Counted from the first letter of the stretch, positions 1 to 7,417 are shown. The stretch: DNA of 16,811 bases from an uncultured bacterium (GCA_905214315.1 CAJMLN010000041.1:1-16811), one strand, 5' to 3'. Numbers and translations are program-made. The notes: generated by a model from the letters alone, not told the origin.

Positions 1-131
1 TTCGTACCGATGACGGAGGAAAGAGATTGACTGTCTGGCGATGAGCCTGCGGGAAGAGGAAGAGCGCAGGAGGTAGAGAAGATCCGGCAATGAAGGAGAT
101 GAAATTCCCGTCAGAGCCCTGACCGTCCTTA
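1..131. other. Left edge, no assignable gene
   Basis: This purine-rich stretch probably holds the 3' end of a gene that starts outside the window, because a strong intrinsic terminator follows directly. All three plus-strand frames contain stops (frame 1 at 28-30 and 91-93, frame 2 at 10-12 and 73-75, frame 3 at 42-44). None of the short open stretches is recognisable, so no CDS is called. Confidence 0.3.
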
Positions 132-169
132 AAAAAGGCCGTTTTTAAAACGGCCTTTTTCTTTTTTTT
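132..169 (+). terminator. Rho-independent terminator
   Basis: Two 14-nt arms (132-145 and 147-160) form a perfect palindrome around the core GGCCG/CGGCC, followed by a T-rich tract to 169. The arms themselves are A/T-flanked, so it could also work on the minus strand, but the longer T tract lies on the plus side. It probably ends the transcript of a gene to the left of the window. Confidence 0.85.
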
Positions 170-594
170 GATAAGTTGGGTATTTAAAAAGAGAAGCGGA
201 AAACAAACATTTTCTACTTTTTGCACGGCACCGAGGTTTGCCTGCCCGGCGGCCTGCGAGAGAACGAGCAGACGGCAGAAAAGGGGAATTTCGTAAAGTT
301 TTTTTGCCTGCGGAAAGCGGGGGCTTGATGAAAATTTTTTCTTCCGGGCGGCGCCCGCTCTTTGCCGGAAAAATTTTTGTCCTTACAACAGCCTTTTACC
401 CGCGCTCTTTTTTAGTTTCTGCTTTAGGCAGGGTACGGCTCTCGGTATTGCAGAGCATAAGGGGAGAAAAATCTTGGTTGCGGGCATTTTCGCGTCAGGC
501 GGCACACAATTTTTTCTCAGAAAAATCACCGTTTTAATAGCATCTGCGCGCGCATCCTTTTTTTATGTGTAAAGATGTAATTCTTGGAAAAGTA
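170..594. other. Gene-free stretch before the surface operon
   Basis: I see no supportable gene here. The only long open frame (238-537, plus) starts at a TTG with no ribosome binding site, and its translation is rich in Arg/Phe/Ser with no recognisable domain. The stretch contains a GC-cored inverted repeat at 331-380. Promoter elements for the downstream operon begin at about 595. Confidence 0.5.
331..380. repeat. Imperfect inverted repeat in the intergenic region
   Basis: A/T-rich outer arms (AAAATTTTTT at 331-340 and AAAAATTTTT near 369-378) continue into TTCCGG/CCGG. They enclose a smaller GC palindrome (GGGC..GCCC at 346-356) and a short spacer. The whole could fold as a long hairpin. 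It lies about 200 nt before the surface-protein promoter, too far to be a simple operator, and no similar copy was noticed elsewhere in the window. Confidence 0.4.
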
Positions 595-631
595 ACTTTT
601 GCCCATTATTACCGCACGAATGATTATTTAC
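595..631 (+). promoter_or_regulatory. Shared 37-nt promoter element, copy 1
   Basis: Two blocks, ACTTTTGC (595-602) and a 17-nt block ending in TATTTAC (615-631), are separated by 12 variable bases. The same blocks recur with identical spacing at 4691-4727. The first block is identical in both copies (8/8) and the second matches at 15 of 17 positions. The element overlaps the -35 box of the surface-protein promoter, where activator sites of AraC-type proteins commonly lie. Binding by the AraC-type protein encoded at 3851-4615 is inferred. Confidence 0.6.
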
Positions 632-655
632 AAAATGTTCATAGGAACGGATAAT
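627..655 (+). promoter_or_regulatory. Sigma-A-type promoter of the surface operon
   Basis: TTTACA (627-632) and GATAAT (650-655) are separated by exactly 17 nt. Transcription would start near 661, leaving a leader of about 28 nt with the ribosome binding site AGGAG at 674-678. The position rules out the upstream TTG at 599 as the start of the following gene. Both boxes are imperfect, which fits a promoter that depends on an activator. Confidence 0.65.
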
Positions 656-688
656 AGAAATGAAACACAAATCAGGAGATGGGTGCGT

Positions 689-2965
689 ATGAGAAAATCA
701 AAAATTTTTGTGTCCGCTTTGCTGGCGATGTGTATAATAGGCACTGTGTTTTCAGTACCCGTCGGTGCGGCGGCGGTTTCCAGCGGTGTGATGCTTTCGT
801 TTAACGCCGGTCTGGCAGGAAACACCAGCGGGAATTTCTGGCTGAACGATACCGGAAAACAAATGGTGTTTATAGAAAAGGAAGGCAGCGATCAGCGGAT
901 GTCCCTTACTTTTACAAACCACGGTACCAACGACATAGAGGCGCAGCTGCGGGTTGTATCCTCTTCCTGGCAGCAGGTGCGGGGGGCAGTAAAGGTTACA
1001 GTTCCGGCCGGAGAAAGCGCGAATGCCGAATTGATGAACCTGAACCTTCAGGAAGGCGATATCTATTATTTTTATCTTTCCGGCCTTACGCAAAGCTCCC
1101 GGATCTCGTTTAAGGCCAATTATGCGGAAGTGGATTACACTGCCCTGACGGCTTCCTCCATGCAGGGCCCCGGTGCATCTACATTTTCGGCACAGGTCCT
1201 GTATGCGGAGCCCTGCCGTATCACCCTGGAGGAAAACGCGCATGTCCGCTATACGGTTGCGCTGAACAACAGTATTTTTAGTAAGTACAGGAATCTGCAA
1301 AGCGGCGTTATCACAGTTCCGGCGGGGGAACGGGTGCAGGTGATCGCTTCTGCTGATGAGGGATACGGCATCGACAGTATTCTTTCCGGGGAAAAAACGG
1401 CTACACGGCTTTCAAATTACACGTTTACCGCCGCCGCGGATACCGGAATCAAAGGTGTGGCAATCAATATGCGGGAGGCGATCGCCAACGGCGTATACCT
1501 GGAATTTAATGATAGACTGGAAACATCGGAGGGAAATTTTTGGCTGGATAAAGCGGGCTTGGCCATGTTTTATGGAGAGGACGCAAAGAAAGCCGATATT
1601 GTCTTTAGAAACTACGGCACAGAGGATATAACCGCCATGCTTCGTGTGGTGTCCGCCTCCTGGCAGGAGGTGCGATTTGTGCAAAGCGTTTCTGTTCCGG
1701 CAGGAGGAGCGGCTGCGATTGAGGCGGAAAATGTTGTTCTTGCAGCGGGGGACGTCGTATACCTGAATTTTAAAAATTTAACGCCGGAGTCTAAATTGGG
1801 CTTCTTCTCTGCCGGCGCCGCAGTAGATTACTCGCTTTTGACGGCCTCCTCCATGCAGGGAACCGGTGCCGATACCTTTGCGGTAAAGACGGATATGGCC
1901 CGGCCTGTGACAATTCGCGGTACAGCGGCCGAGGGTGCTGCATACAATGTGACCCTTCACGGAATGAAAAAGCCGTACCTCAGCGGCGCTGCTGAATTTA
2001 CAGAGGTTGTTGCCGCCGGCACGCTTATTCAGGTGGAGGCTGTGGGCGATGCTGTTGAAGGGCTTATAGTGGGAACGGAAAAAAAAGATAAAACTTATCG
2101 GTTCCAGGCGGAAGATGACGTTTTGCTGTGTGCGGCGGTCAGCGATACCGTAAAGATACAAAATGGCCTTACGCTGACTTTTCATGATTCGCTTACGGCA
2201 AACAGCGGAAATTTCTGGCTTAAACAGGCGGGGAACCCGACTTTTGTAATGGACGGCGATACCAGGCTTTCGGCCACGGTATATAATGAAGGGAAAAACG
2301 AAATTGCCGCGGTCTTCCGTGTGGTAAACAGCCAATGGGAAACGATTGCCCAAAATGCAAAGGTAGCGATTCCCGCGGGAGAGAGCAGCACAATAGAATT
2401 TATGAATATGGCTGTAAATGACGCGGGCGATATTTATTATATGTATTTTGAAGGGCTTACGGCAGAAACAAAATTGCGGATTGTGTTTAACCACACGCAG
2501 GTGGATTATTCTCTGTTCACTGCGGAGGTGCTTGAAGGTACGGGCGCGGGAACATTTACCGTTTCTGCCGAGCGGGTAGAAGCCGCCATACTTAAACTGG
2601 AGAAAAATCCGGGCGTTACCTATACGGTGAGCTTAAACGGCAGCGAGTTCCCTTCGTATACCAGGGTGGAGAGCCTGGAGACGGCTTTGCTTCCCGGGAC
2701 GACGGTAGAAATTCTTGCTTATGCTCCGGAGGGGATGGCGATTACAGGCTGGGAGAAAGACGGTGTTGTGACGGGCAGTGGAAAAACACTGCGTTTTACC
2801 GCAGAAGGAGCCGCCGAGCTTAAAGCTATTGCTGAAGAAACTGCAAAACCCTCTTCTGACGGTGATGCAGCGGGGCTTCTGCTGGCAGCGGTATTGGTTC
2901 TTTCCGGCGTAAGCTTTATATATACAGTAAAAAAAAGAAAAAACATATATGAAAATATTCGTTGA
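689..2965 (+). CDS. Secreted, membrane-anchored three-module surface protein
   Basis: The product is a 758-aa protein of unknown function, probably displayed on the cell surface. ATG 689 is chosen because AGGAG lies 10 nt upstream and the product then begins with a classic signal peptide (residues 1-29, ending GAAA). The mature part has three copies of a roughly 135-residue module beginning near residues 33, 265 and 490. Each copy contains GNFWL, then RVV(S/N)xxW, a VPAG- or IPAG-type turn, a Tyr-rich strand, and VDY(T/S)xxTA (residues 148, 379 and 605). After each module comes a 75-85-residue beta-rich domain; the last one (about 640-720, with GWEKDG) resembles divergent InlB-like B repeats. 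Residues 729-750 are a hydrophobic anchor followed by a basic tail; no LPXTG motif is present. It is co-transcribed with the single-module paralogue 27 nt downstream. A role in adhesion or polysaccharide binding is inferred; I do not recognise the module as a named family. Confidence 0.88.
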   Translation: MRKSKIFVSALLAMCIIGTVFSVPVGAAAVSSGVMLSFNAGLAGNTSGNFWLNDTGKQMVFIEKEGSDQRMSLTFTNHGTNDIEAQLRVVSSSWQQVRGAVKVTVPAGESANAELMNLNLQEGDIYYFYLSGLTQSSRISFKANYAEVDYTALTASSMQGPGASTFSAQVLYAEPCRITLEENAHVRYTVALNNSIFSKYRNLQSGVITVPAGERVQVIASADEGYGIDSILSGEKTATRLSNYTFTAAADTGIKGVAINMREAIANGVYLEFNDRLETSEGNFWLDKAGLAMFYGEDAKKADIVFRNYGTEDITAMLRVVSASWQEVRFVQSVSVPAGGAAAIEAENVVLAAGDVVYLNFKNLTPESKLGFFSAGAAVDYSLLTASSMQGTGADTFAVKTDMARPVTIRGTAAEGAAYNVTLHGMKKPYLSGAAEFTEVVAAGTLIQVEAVGDAVEGLIVGTEKKDKTYRFQAEDDVLLCAAVSDTVKIQNGLTLTFHDSLTANSGNFWLKQAGNPTFVMDGDTRLSATVYNEGKNEIAAVFRVVNSQWETIAQNAKVAIPAGESSTIEFMNMAVNDAGDIYYMYFEGLTAETKLRIVFNHTQVDYSLFTAEVLEGTGAGTFTVSAERVEAAILKLEKNPGVTYTVSLNGSEFPSYTRVESLETALLPGTTVEILAYAPEGMAITGWEKDGVVTGSGKTLRFTAEGAAELKAIAEETAKPSSDGDAAGLLLAAVLVLSGVSFIYTVKKRKNIYENIR

Positions 2966-2992
2966 TTATAATATTTTTATAAAGGAGAGTAT

Positions 2993-3724
2993 ATGAAAAA
3001 GGCTCTATCATTATTTTTGTTTATATCTTTTATTTCCATGTGCTTGATGCTTAGCATATCTGCCGCAGCCAATAACTGTGTAAAAATTACATTTACGGAA
3101 ACGCCCCCGGACAACAGCGGTTGGATTAGCGTAAACGCCTATACGGGAAAGCTTCAGGAGGGCGAGACTCTTTCGGTAAACGTATATAATGCCGGACCCG
3201 ATGAATTTTATTGTTTTCTTTCTACAAGGGAGGGGGAAAACTGGAATACGGTAGGGACGTCGGATTTTGTTTATATTGAACCCGGCACCAGCGAAACCGT
3301 TGAAATCAGCGGTATTACGGCGAACGCCGTATGGTATTTATTGGAGCTCCGCGAGATTTCAGAGGATACGGTTTTTTATTTACAGGGGGATGAAAGGGCG
3401 GATTACGCTTCTAATCTATATCCGATGAGCGAGCTTGTGGAGGGGCAGTATTGTACGCTTTCTGCGGCAGCGTTTCCTGCGGAAGAAGTTGTTGCAACGG
3501 AACAACCGCAGACAACGGCAGAGCCGACCGCGACGCCTACGATACCAGCAGAAACGCCGGAACCAAGTCCTTCGGTAACGGAGGCACCTACGGAAGATCC
3601 GAAGGAGATACCAGGGAATGTACCGTGGCCGCTGATTCTTGGGTGTGCCGCAGCCGCCGTTGTCGCGGTCGCATTGATCACTGTTCTTATAAAGAAGAAA
3701 AAGAAGAGAGACAGCGAAGAATAA
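2993..3724 (+). CDS. Single-module surface paralogue with Pro/Thr stalk
   Basis: The product is a 243-aa membrane-anchored surface protein of unknown function. It starts 27 nt after the three-module gene with AAAGGAG at 2981-2987, so the two form an operon. A signal peptide spans residues 1-25. One module follows (about 28-145) that matches the modules of the upstream protein in order: a GWISVNAY opening, a YNAG turn, a Trp (W84) before a V-x-I-EPG turn, a Tyr/Leu-rich strand, and ADYAS in place of VDYT/S. Residues 163-210 are a Pro/Thr/Glu-rich stalk, residues 212-233 are a transmembrane anchor, and the tail is KKKKKRDSEE. The Pro/Thr stalk is typical of proteins that project a domain through the cell wall. 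It may be a partner of, or a minimal version of, the larger protein. Confidence 0.88.
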   Translation: MKKALSLFLFISFISMCLMLSISAAANNCVKITFTETPPDNSGWISVNAYTGKLQEGETLSVNVYNAGPDEFYCFLSTREGENWNTVGTSDFVYIEPGTSETVEISGITANAVWYLLELREISEDTVFYLQGDERADYASNLYPMSELVEGQYCTLSAAAFPAEEVVATEQPQTTAEPTATPTIPAETPEPSPSVTEAPTEDPKEIPGNVPWPLILGCAAAAVVAVALITVLIKKKKKRDSEE

Positions 3725-3740
3725 ATTTTTAATATAGAAA

Positions 3741-3773
3741 AAGAGCAGATTTCAATTATTGAAATCTGCTCTT
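3741..3773. terminator. Bidirectional hairpin between surface operon and araC-type gene
   Basis: A perfect 15-bp stem (3741-3755 and 3759-3773) closes a 3-nt loop. Read on the minus strand it is followed by a T-rich run (TTTTTC), so it is a canonical terminator for the AraC-type gene. Read on the plus strand it lies 17 nt after the surface operon but lacks a good T tract, so it may also protect or end that transcript. Confidence 0.75.
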
Positions 3774-3850
3774 GTGCAAATATGGCCGGAAGAGATTAAG
3801 AAAAGCTATATCTGCCGTGCATCGTATACGCGGGTTGCCGTATACGGAAT

Positions 3851-4615
3851 TTATTCTTCCGCCGAACCGGCAGCTTGCTGCTTGGCGTGGATGGCATTGC
3901 TTAAAGAAGAGGCGTGCTGAAAGCCTACTGCTTCGGCTGCCTGTGAGATGCTGCAACCTTCTTTTATTAAAGAAAGTGCACGGTTAATGCGCATGTTGCG
4001 TAAAAATTGATAAGGGGTTATCTGCATAGCGTTGGTAAACAGGCGGATAAAATATTTAGGGTTATAGCCGGCACGGCGGGCAATTTCATTTACTGTGATC
4101 GGTTCACTGAAATTCTCAAGCATATAGGTAATGGAATCCTGAAGGGTACTGTCGAATAGGAATGGAAGCTCATATTTGGTATGCAGATATTCCAGTAGCA
4201 TTGTCAGGGTAAGGGAAATATAACGGCGGTAAGGAGCGGATTCTTTGCTGTAATACGGCGCTTTATTTACAAAATGCTTTAACGTTTGTATAAAGCTGCT
4301 TATGATTTCATCGTTTGCGGCGTTGCAGGCAAATACATCAGTGCCGCAGGGAATGGGAATACAGATAAAATCAAAATACAGATGATCCAACCGGTTCCGG
4401 GGATCCTGTATCAGCCGGTAATTGGTGCTGCGCGGCAGAAAATAGATATGCTCCTTTAAAAACCTGTGGGCACCGTCTTGGTCAATATAACTGGCGTCAC
4501 CGCCGTTGATATAGTACAGCCGGTTACAGTAGTTATATGGATGGCAGCACCATCTCCAGTCCAGCGGTGCGATTTCATTTCCGTAATAGATAAAGTCAAG
4601 ATAATTGATCTGCAT
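3851..4615 (-). CDS. AraC-family transcriptional regulator
   Basis: The product is a 254-aa regulator with a cupin-like ligand-sensing N-terminus (about residues 10-90, with FLPRSTNYRL and LDHLYFDF) and a C-terminal AraC/XylS DNA-binding region (about 160-254). The first helix-turn-helix is clear (ITVNEIARRAGYNPKYFIRLF, then ITPYQFLRNMRINRAL), and the second is present (SISQAAEAVGFQHASSLS). After that the usual F-(K)-G-x-(T/S)-P-x-x-Y ending is missing and replaced by an Ala/Gln-rich tail. ATG 4615 is preferred over upstream in-frame starts because GAGGG precedes it by 6 nt and it lies downstream of a good minus-strand promoter. It sits between the surface operon and the divergent hydrolase gene, and the promoters of both carry the same element, so it is the likely local regulator. 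The ligand is unknown, plausibly a sugar. Confidence 0.9.
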   Translation of the reverse strand: MQINYLDFIYYGNEIAPLDWRWCCHPYNYCNRLYYINGGDASYIDQDGAHRFLKEHIYFLPRSTNYRLIQDPRNRLDHLYFDFICIPIPCGTDVFACNAANDEIISSFIQTLKHFVNKAPYYSKESAPYRRYISLTLTMLLEYLHTKYELPFLFDSTLQDSITYMLENFSEPITVNEIARRAGYNPKYFIRLFTNAMQITPYQFLRNMRINRALSLIKEGCSISQAAEAVGFQHASSLSNAIHAKQQAAGSAEE

Positions 4616-4639
4616 AGCTATCCCTCTTCCTGTAAAAAT

Positions 4640-4668
4640 ATCATAGCATACATGCCTGATAAAAGCAA
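4640..4668 (-). promoter_or_regulatory. Promoter of the AraC-type gene
   Basis: Read on the minus strand, TTGCTT (4663-4668) and TATGAT (4640-4645) are 17 nt apart, with an extended TGC immediately before the -10 box. The start of transcription would be near 4633, giving an 18-nt leader. The shared element at 4691-4727 lies just upstream, placed to act on both divergent genes. Confidence 0.65.
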
Positions 4669-4690
4669 GATGAAGCTTTTTACAAATGTG

Positions 4691-4727
4691 ACTTTTGCAT
4701 AACAATATTTCACTAATGACTATTTAC
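4691..4727 (+). promoter_or_regulatory. Shared 37-nt promoter element, copy 2
   Basis: This has the same two blocks as at 595-631: ACTTTTGC (4691-4698) and the block ending TATTTAC (4711-4727), with the same 12-nt gap. It overlaps the -35 box of the hydrolase promoter and lies upstream of the divergent AraC-type promoter, the usual layout for an AraC-type operator. Copies 1 and 2 differ in the 12-nt gap and almost completely in the -35/-10 spacer, so the conserved blocks are not simply a recent duplication. Confidence 0.6.
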
Positions 4728-4751
4728 TTTTATGCTTGAAATATTGATAAT
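4723..4751 (+). promoter_or_regulatory. Promoter of the glycoside hydrolase gene
   Basis: TTTACT (4723-4728) and GATAAT (4746-4751) are 17 nt apart, the same imperfect box pair and spacing as at 627-655. The ribosome binding site AAGGAGG (4771-4777) and ATG 4783 follow. Confidence 0.6.
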
Positions 4752-4782
4752 GAAAGAAGAGAATATTAAAAAGGAGGACGCA

Positions 4783-6513
4783 ATGAAAAAGCTTATTTGT
4801 ATCATTGCAATTCTTATGCTGACAGGAAATATTTTATCCGGCTGTGTGAGCACCGGGAAAGAGCCGGCTCCAACGGCTTCTTCTTCACCCGTACCGGATG
4901 TGGATCCCGCTTTGGTAGATGCAGTCTGTGAAAAGTGGGTTATGCAGGAGGTAGAATTTCAGGCGCAGAATTCGTATGATGAGCCGTTTTATGATGTAAC
5001 TCTTGATGTAGAATATACCGCGCCCTCGGGGAAGGTATATACCGTACCGGCGTTCTGGGATGGCGATAATATCTGGAAGGTGCGTTTTGCGCCTACGGAG
5101 GAGGGAATATGGCATTACAAAACCACGGGGTCTTCTGATCCGGGCTTGATGAAAGCGGGGAGTTTAGGCTGCAATACTTATAAAGGAGAGCTGGAGATTT
5201 ATCAGCATGGCTTCATTACTGTGAAGGAGGGGAACCGCTTTTTCAGCTATGCGGACGGTACGCCGTTCTTTTATTTGGGCGATACCCATTGGACGATGCT
5301 GAAGGAGGAGATGGATTCTCCCGGCAGCAATGCATCGGATACCGGAGCGGAATCACATTTTAAGTATATTGTGGATGCACGAGTGGAGCAGGGCTTTACC
5401 GTTTACCAGAGCGAGCCGATTGATAACCGCTATAATCTTGCTAACGGGTTTGATAAAAGCGATATCCGTGGTTTTCAGATAATTGATGAATATTTTGCCT
5501 ATATTGCGCAGAAGGGGCTGGTTCATGCCAATGCCCAATTGTTTTTTACCGAAGAGCTTTGTAAAAACTATAGTAAATATTCAGTAGAATATTTAAGACG
5601 GCTGACTCGTTATTGGGTAGCGAGATATTCCGCATATCCGGTGATGTGGACTACGGCGCAGGAGGCTGACGATGATTTTTTTGCCGGGAGCGTACACAGC
5701 GCGTTTACGAAAGCGAACAATCCTTGGAAAGTAGTAACCAGTGCGCTGCATGAATTTGATCCCTACTCGCATCCGCTTTCCTGCCATACCGAAGCAAGTG
5801 TAACGGCGGCAAATTCAGAATTTATCAATCTTCCCGGCTATAACTGGGTAGCGGCGCAGACGTATGTCAAGCGGCTGTGGCCGCAGGATTTTACCAGCGC
5901 CAAGAGCAATTATAATTTCTGTAATTATCCAATAGTACTGTATGAGGGAAATTATGAAAATCTGTGGACAACGGAATTTGGCGCCAGAGTGCAGGGGTGG
6001 GCGGCGTATTTGAATGGTATGTGCGGCTATGGATACGGCGTGGGGGATATCTGGTATTATAAGAGCAGCTATGATATGACCGAAGACACTGTGCGAGAGG
6101 AGACCATTACGGTTGAAGAAAAAAATGTAGTATGGGGAGATGTGATTCATAACGCCAATTCTGTTAAGTTGGGCTATATTAAGAAATTCCTGCAGGCATT
6201 TGAATGGTGGCGCCTGACGCCCTGCTTTGATGAGGAAAAATGCTTTGTAATTAATAATAAAACGGAAACCTTTGCTTTCGGTTCTCAAATCGGGCAGGAG
6301 CGCATCGTTATTTATGTTTATAATAGAAACGGCAGCGCGGATATTACATTGGTGGATTTAGATGACAGCGCTGTTTATACTGCGCGATGGTATGATGCCA
6401 ATACCGGTGAATATATCCTTATTGATGATACTATCAAAAGCAGCGGAGGAAAATGGAGTATTTTGGAAAAGCCGTCGGATACTGATTATGTGTTGGAGCT
6501 TGTGAAAAAATGA
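4783..6513 (+). CDS. Lipoprotein glycoside hydrolase, DUF5060/DUF4038 apiosidase-like
   Basis: The product is a 576-aa extracellular lipoprotein. ATG 4783 follows AAGGAGG by 5 nt and gives a lipoprotein signal with lipobox LSGC (Cys21); a Ser/Thr/Pro linker follows. Residues about 50-140 are a DUF5060-like beta-sandwich (FWDGDNIWKVRFAPTEEGIW). Residues about 143-450 are a DUF4038-type (beta/alpha)8 domain opening GFITVKEG..FFSYADGTPFFYLGDTHW. The C-terminal 100 residues look like the beta domain usually attached to these enzymes. By clan GH-A logic, E294 in TTAQEAD is the likely acid/base and E388 in LYEGNYE the likely nucleophile; these are inferences from position. DUF4038 proteins include GH140 apiosidases that act on plant pectin side chains, but the substrate here cannot be read from sequence. 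It is divergent from the AraC-type gene and shares its promoter element with the surface operon. Confidence 0.85.
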   Translation: MKKLICIIAILMLTGNILSGCVSTGKEPAPTASSSPVPDVDPALVDAVCEKWVMQEVEFQAQNSYDEPFYDVTLDVEYTAPSGKVYTVPAFWDGDNIWKVRFAPTEEGIWHYKTTGSSDPGLMKAGSLGCNTYKGELEIYQHGFITVKEGNRFFSYADGTPFFYLGDTHWTMLKEEMDSPGSNASDTGAESHFKYIVDARVEQGFTVYQSEPIDNRYNLANGFDKSDIRGFQIIDEYFAYIAQKGLVHANAQLFFTEELCKNYSKYSVEYLRRLTRYWVARYSAYPVMWTTAQEADDDFFAGSVHSAFTKANNPWKVVTSALHEFDPYSHPLSCHTEASVTAANSEFINLPGYNWVAAQTYVKRLWPQDFTSAKSNYNFCNYPIVLYEGNYENLWTTEFGARVQGWAAYLNGMCGYGYGVGDIWYYKSSYDMTEDTVREETITVEEKNVVWGDVIHNANSVKLGYIKKFLQAFEWWRLTPCFDEEKCFVINNKTETFAFGSQIGQERIVIYVYNRNGSADITLVDLDDSAVYTARWYDANTGEYILIDDTIKSSGGKWSILEKPSDTDYVLELVKK

Positions 6514-6641
6514 ACCGTAATGGAAAATACTTTGACTTTTGCTGTAATAACAGTGCTGCAAAAAATTTCTTGGCGCTTAAAGAAGCATTGAAGCAGCGCG
6601 GAGAAAGGCATTAAAATATGTACATAATTCTGCGGACGCTG

Positions 6642-6670
6642 TTGCCAAAATACCGCTTTTTTGATATAAT
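6642..6670 (+). promoter_or_regulatory. Strong promoter of trmB
   Basis: TTGCCA (6642-6647) and a consensus TATAAT (6665-6670) are separated by 17 nt, 33 nt before the trmB start codon. This gives trmB its own housekeeping-type promoter, independent of the hydrolase gene upstream. Confidence 0.75.
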
Positions 6671-6702
6671 CTGTGCTATCAACGGAACAGGAAGCATAGC
6701 AT

Positions 6703-7371
6703 ATGAGAATGAGGAAAAAAAGAAATCTGAACGCGCAGCTCGCTGCCTGCGGTGATATTTTATGGACACCCCGCCGGCAGGAGCTGAATATACAAAAGGC
6801 GCTGGAGCATAAGGAATATATTGATTTTGCCTCTGTTTTCGGCAGCCGGAGGGTAGAGCTGGAAATCGGCTGCGGCAAGGGCGCGTTTATCTGCGAGCTG
6901 GCCGCGCGGCGGCCGGACACGGGCTTTCTTGCGGTGGAGGTAAGCAAAAACGTCATTGTGGAAGGCTGCAAAAAAGCGCTGGCTCTGGAGCTGCCAAACG
7001 TGCGCTTTTTAAACTGCGCCGCGGAGTTGCTGCCCTGCTTTCTGCCGCCGGAGAGCATACAAAGGCTGTATTTGAATTTTTCGTGCCCGTACCCCAAGTA
7101 CACCTATGCCTCCCACCGGCTGACCCATCCCCGTTTTCTGCAAAGCTACCGGCAGTATCTGGCCCCAAACGCTGAAATTCACCAGAAAACCGACAACATG
7201 CACTTTTTTGAATATTCCGTCGAGCAGTTTTCTTCCTGCGGCTATAAAATAAAAAATGTTTCGCTGGATCTGCATAACAGCCCCTGGCAGAAGGAAAATA
7301 TTATGACCGAATATGAAATGAAATTTTCGCAAATGGGGCTGCCCATCTATCGGCTGGAGGCGGCGCTTTAA
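6703..7371 (+). CDS. trmB: tRNA (guanine-N7-)-methyltransferase
   Basis: The product is a 222-aa SAM-dependent enzyme that makes m7G at position 46 in the variable loop of tRNA, acting in the cytoplasm. The SAM-binding motif LEIGCGKGAF (about residues 53-62) and the tRNA-binding/catalytic TEYEMKF near the C-terminus (followed by GLPIYRLEAAL) are typical of TrmB, as is the length. ATG 6703 has ACAGGAAG 8 nt upstream; ATG 6709 is a possible alternative. The odd feature is the family signature normally written DPWPK, which here reads SCPYPK with Cys128 in the Asp position. The following RHxxRRL-type stretch is also altered (TYASHRLTHPRFL). It may be a lineage variant or an enzyme with changed activity. 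It is transcribed alone and convergent with a lipoprotein gene. Confidence 0.9.
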   Translation: MRMRKKRNLNAQLAACGDILWTPRRQELNIQKALEHKEYIDFASVFGSRRVELEIGCGKGAFICELAARRPDTGFLAVEVSKNVIVEGCKKALALELPNVRFLNCAAELLPCFLPPESIQRLYLNFSCPYPKYTYASHRLTHPRFLQSYRQYLAPNAEIHQKTDNMHFFEYSVEQFSSCGYKIKNVSLDLHNSPWQKENIMTEYEMKFSQMGLPIYRLEAAL

Positions 7372-7417
7372 AATAGAGCCCCCATATCTTTGCTTTTGAA
7401 TAAAATTTAGCAAAAAG

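Noticed and set aside
238..537. Open frame of 99 codons on the plus strand
   Set aside because: It begins at a TTG without a ribosome binding site, has no recognisable domain and an unusual composition, and covers an inverted repeat. It is treated as chance.
599..688. Longer N-terminus for the three-module surface protein starting at TTG 599
   Set aside because: The promoter boxes at 627-655 lie inside it, and the true signal peptide begins at ATG 689 with a good ribosome binding site.
752..2494. Long open frames on the minus strand under the surface-protein gene
   Set aside because: They lie antisense to a clearly coding, repeat-structured gene and translate to His/Arg-rich text with no domains.
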